Positions 57,301-60,300 of a stretch of DNA of 64,000 nucleotides are shown one piece after another (positions within the stretch are counted from its first letter, which is position 1; each line of letters starts with the position of its first letter). This DNA comes from Trichobilharzia regenti (taxonomy: Eukaryota; Platyhelminthes; Trematoda; Strigeidida; Schistosomatidae): assembly GCA_944472135.2 (NCBI GenBank), contig OX235270.1, forward strand, positions 73,603,168 through 73,667,167. The letters run 5' to 3'. The position numbers and the translations under genes are program-made. The notes under the pieces are model-generated. The model was not told the DNA's origin. It saw only the letters and a program-made list of their open reading frames with translations, and did no database searches.

Positions 57301-60300
57301 TGTTGGGCGATTGGTTCTTGCTTTGTTTGTTCCCATAATTCCTTGTTGGTGATTCTTTCCGGCCATCTGATCTTCAGTATAGAGCGAAGACAGTTGTTAA
57401 TAAAGGTCTGCAGCCTTTTGGAAATATTCTTTGTGACCCGCCAAGTTTCTGATCCGTATAGAAGAACTGACTTTACGTTTGTATTGAAAATCCGAATTTT
57501 GTTGGTGATGCTGAGTGACGAAGATTTCCAGATTGATTTCAGGTTGATGAATGTGTTTCTCGCCTTCCCGATTCTCGATTTGACATCCTCGTCCGTTCCG
57601 ACTGCCTGTAGTTGAGACAATGCTCCCTAGATAAGTGAATGAAGTAACCTCTTTCAAATCCCTCCCGTTGATGGTGATTGACGTTGGATGTTGTTGCTGT
57701 TGTTGGTTGGTCATTTTCATAACCTCCGTCTTGTCTATGTTTACCTGGAGTCCTGTCTTCGCCGGCTGCTTCTTCGACCAGTTTGTCGGTTTTCGCTTGT
57801 AAGTCTTCGATTTTGTGTGACATCAAACACAAATCATCCACGCGCGAAATCCAGGTCTTCTAGGTTCTTCACGTCGGTCGTCAGGATATTCCTGTCTTCT
57901 CGTTTCCCACTGTCTGACGCATAATCCAGTCAGTCCACCACAATTAGGAATATCATTGGTGATAATAAGCACCCTTGTCTGACTCCTGTGTTTACTCCAA
58001 ACGCCTCGCTGAGTTTTCCGTTGTGGATCACTTGACATGTTCCGTTGTCGTACAGCTGTTGAATAAGGTTGATGAATATTTGGGGTACGCCATAGTACTC
58101 GAGTAATTTCCAAATTACTTCACGGTCAACGCTGTCGAAGGCCTTCTCAAAGTCTATAAAGTTGAGGTAGAGGTTTGATTGCCATTCCATGCTTTGTTCT
58201 GTGATGATGATGATGCGTAGAGTTGCAATTTGGTCAGTACATGATTTGCCTTTCCTGAATCCAGCTTGTTCTGGTCGGAGTTCTGTCTCCAGTGCGTCCT
58301 TTAATCTCTCCAGGATGATGCGACTCAGGATTTTACTTGGCGTCGATAGGAGCATGATTCCTCGCCAGTTCTTGCAGAGTGAGGCGTAAGTCGCCCTTCT
58401 TTGGTAGTTTCACGAGGTAACCTTTCCTCCAGTCAGTAGGCACCTTTCCCTCCTTCCAGACCTTTTGCAATAATGGAGTCAGCATGTCTGCTGTAGTCTC
58501 TGGGTCGCTTTCAGTGCTTCAGGGGGTATTCCATCTGGTCCGGCTGTTTTTCCAGCTTTCAGAAGCTTGATTGCATTCAAGACTTCAGCTTTCGTTGGAG
58601 GATTGGTGTCAACTTGCAGTTGTGTGCGCGCTGTTGTTGGTATTTCTGGACGGGTTGCAGGTGATGGTCGGTTCAAGAGTCCTTTGAAGTGATCCGCCCA
58701 TTGTTTAATCTGTTTTTCTTCCTTGGTAATTGGGTTCCCTTGGCTGTCTTTTATAGGTTTCGCTTGTGTTGATCTCTTCCCGGATAGAGATTTGGTTATC
58801 TGATATAGTGTCCTCAGGTCCCTTTTGCCTGCTGCCTTCTCAGCTTCAGTGGCAGGTTGTCGTAGAATCGTCTTTTGTCCTTCCTAGCACTCTTCTTCAC
58901 TTCTTTGTCCAGTGCTTTGTAAGTTGAGCTCAGCCTCTCTTCTCCTGTCCGTCCTTGCATTGAATCATTTTCTCTTTCACCATTCTCCTCTCTTCTATTA
59001 ATTTCCAAGTGTCCGTTGAGAGCCATTCCTTGTCTTGTCTCTTCTTTCTTCCTAGAACCGTTGAACACGTTTCGTTGAGAATCGCCTTCAGAGACTTCCA
59101 ATGTTCTTCCACGCATGATTCTTCAGTGATGTCGCGTAGTGTTTCCTGCTTTGCTCTGACAGTTGCAGTGAAAGTGTCCTTCAGTTTCTGAGTGTTGAAC
59201 TTGCATTGTGGCCTATCCCCAGCTATCCTCGAGGCTTTTAGTTTCACCTTGAAAGTCCCTTCTACTAGATAGTGGTCTGAACCCACATCTGCTCCTCTCC
59301 TTGACCTTGTGTCCAGTAGGCTCCGTCTCCACTTTCTTGAAATTGAGATGAAGTCTATTTGGTTCTTGGTGTTTCCATCTGGTGAAATCCATGTCGTCTT
59401 GTGTATATCCTTGTGTTTGAACACACTACCACCAATCACCAAATCATTGAAGGCGCAGAAGTCTGAGAAGAGTTCACCATTGTCGTTCATTTCGCCGAGG
59501 GCCTCACGACCCATGGTGAGTTCTCTTCCTGTGTTGTCTCCTCCCAGCTTCGCATTCATGTCGCCCATCAGGATTTTGATATCGCCATTTGGGACGTTGT
59601 CCATTATTGCTTGTAGTTGTCTGTAGAACGCCTCCTTCTCTTGTTCTGAGACGTTTGTAGGCGCATAGCATTGAATGACTGTAACTTTCCTTCCTTTTGA
59701 GTTGAACCTGGCTGTCATTATCCTGGAGGAGATTGGTTCCCACTGCATGAGAGCTTTGGTTGCTGTTGGTGACATCATGATGGCCACTCCCTCGGTGTGC
59801 TCGTGGTTGTCCTCTGGGTGGCCGGAATAGATTACTGTCTCTCCAGTAGGTAGTTGGCACCTTCCAGTTCCGTTCCATCTGCTTTCGCAGATTCCCAACA
59901 CTTCTATTCTGTACCTTCTCATTTCAGCGGCTATCTGGGCAGCCTTTCCAGTTTCGTACATTGTACGAACATTCCAGGTACCCATCCTTACTTTTGCTTT
60001 CATCGAAAGAAGGCACATCGGCTGACTGGCTTCCCGAAGGCTTTCACCAGCCTGCGTCATTTCACTTCCCCGATTCCAGCGAAAAGTAAGGCTATTGCTT
60101 ATGTTTTTAGAATTTTTAATATATTTATTCGTTGAAGTTTCTGTAGCGATTTGGTTGTTTTACAGGGGTGGAGTTGCTAGCACCACGCCCCAACCCTCCC
60201 TCTTTACCCGGGCTTGGGACCGGCGAGAAAACTAGTAAGCTAGTATCTGGCGAGGTTACTCTTACTTTATCGTAATCGTCATTATTTTCTTCACTCTACC

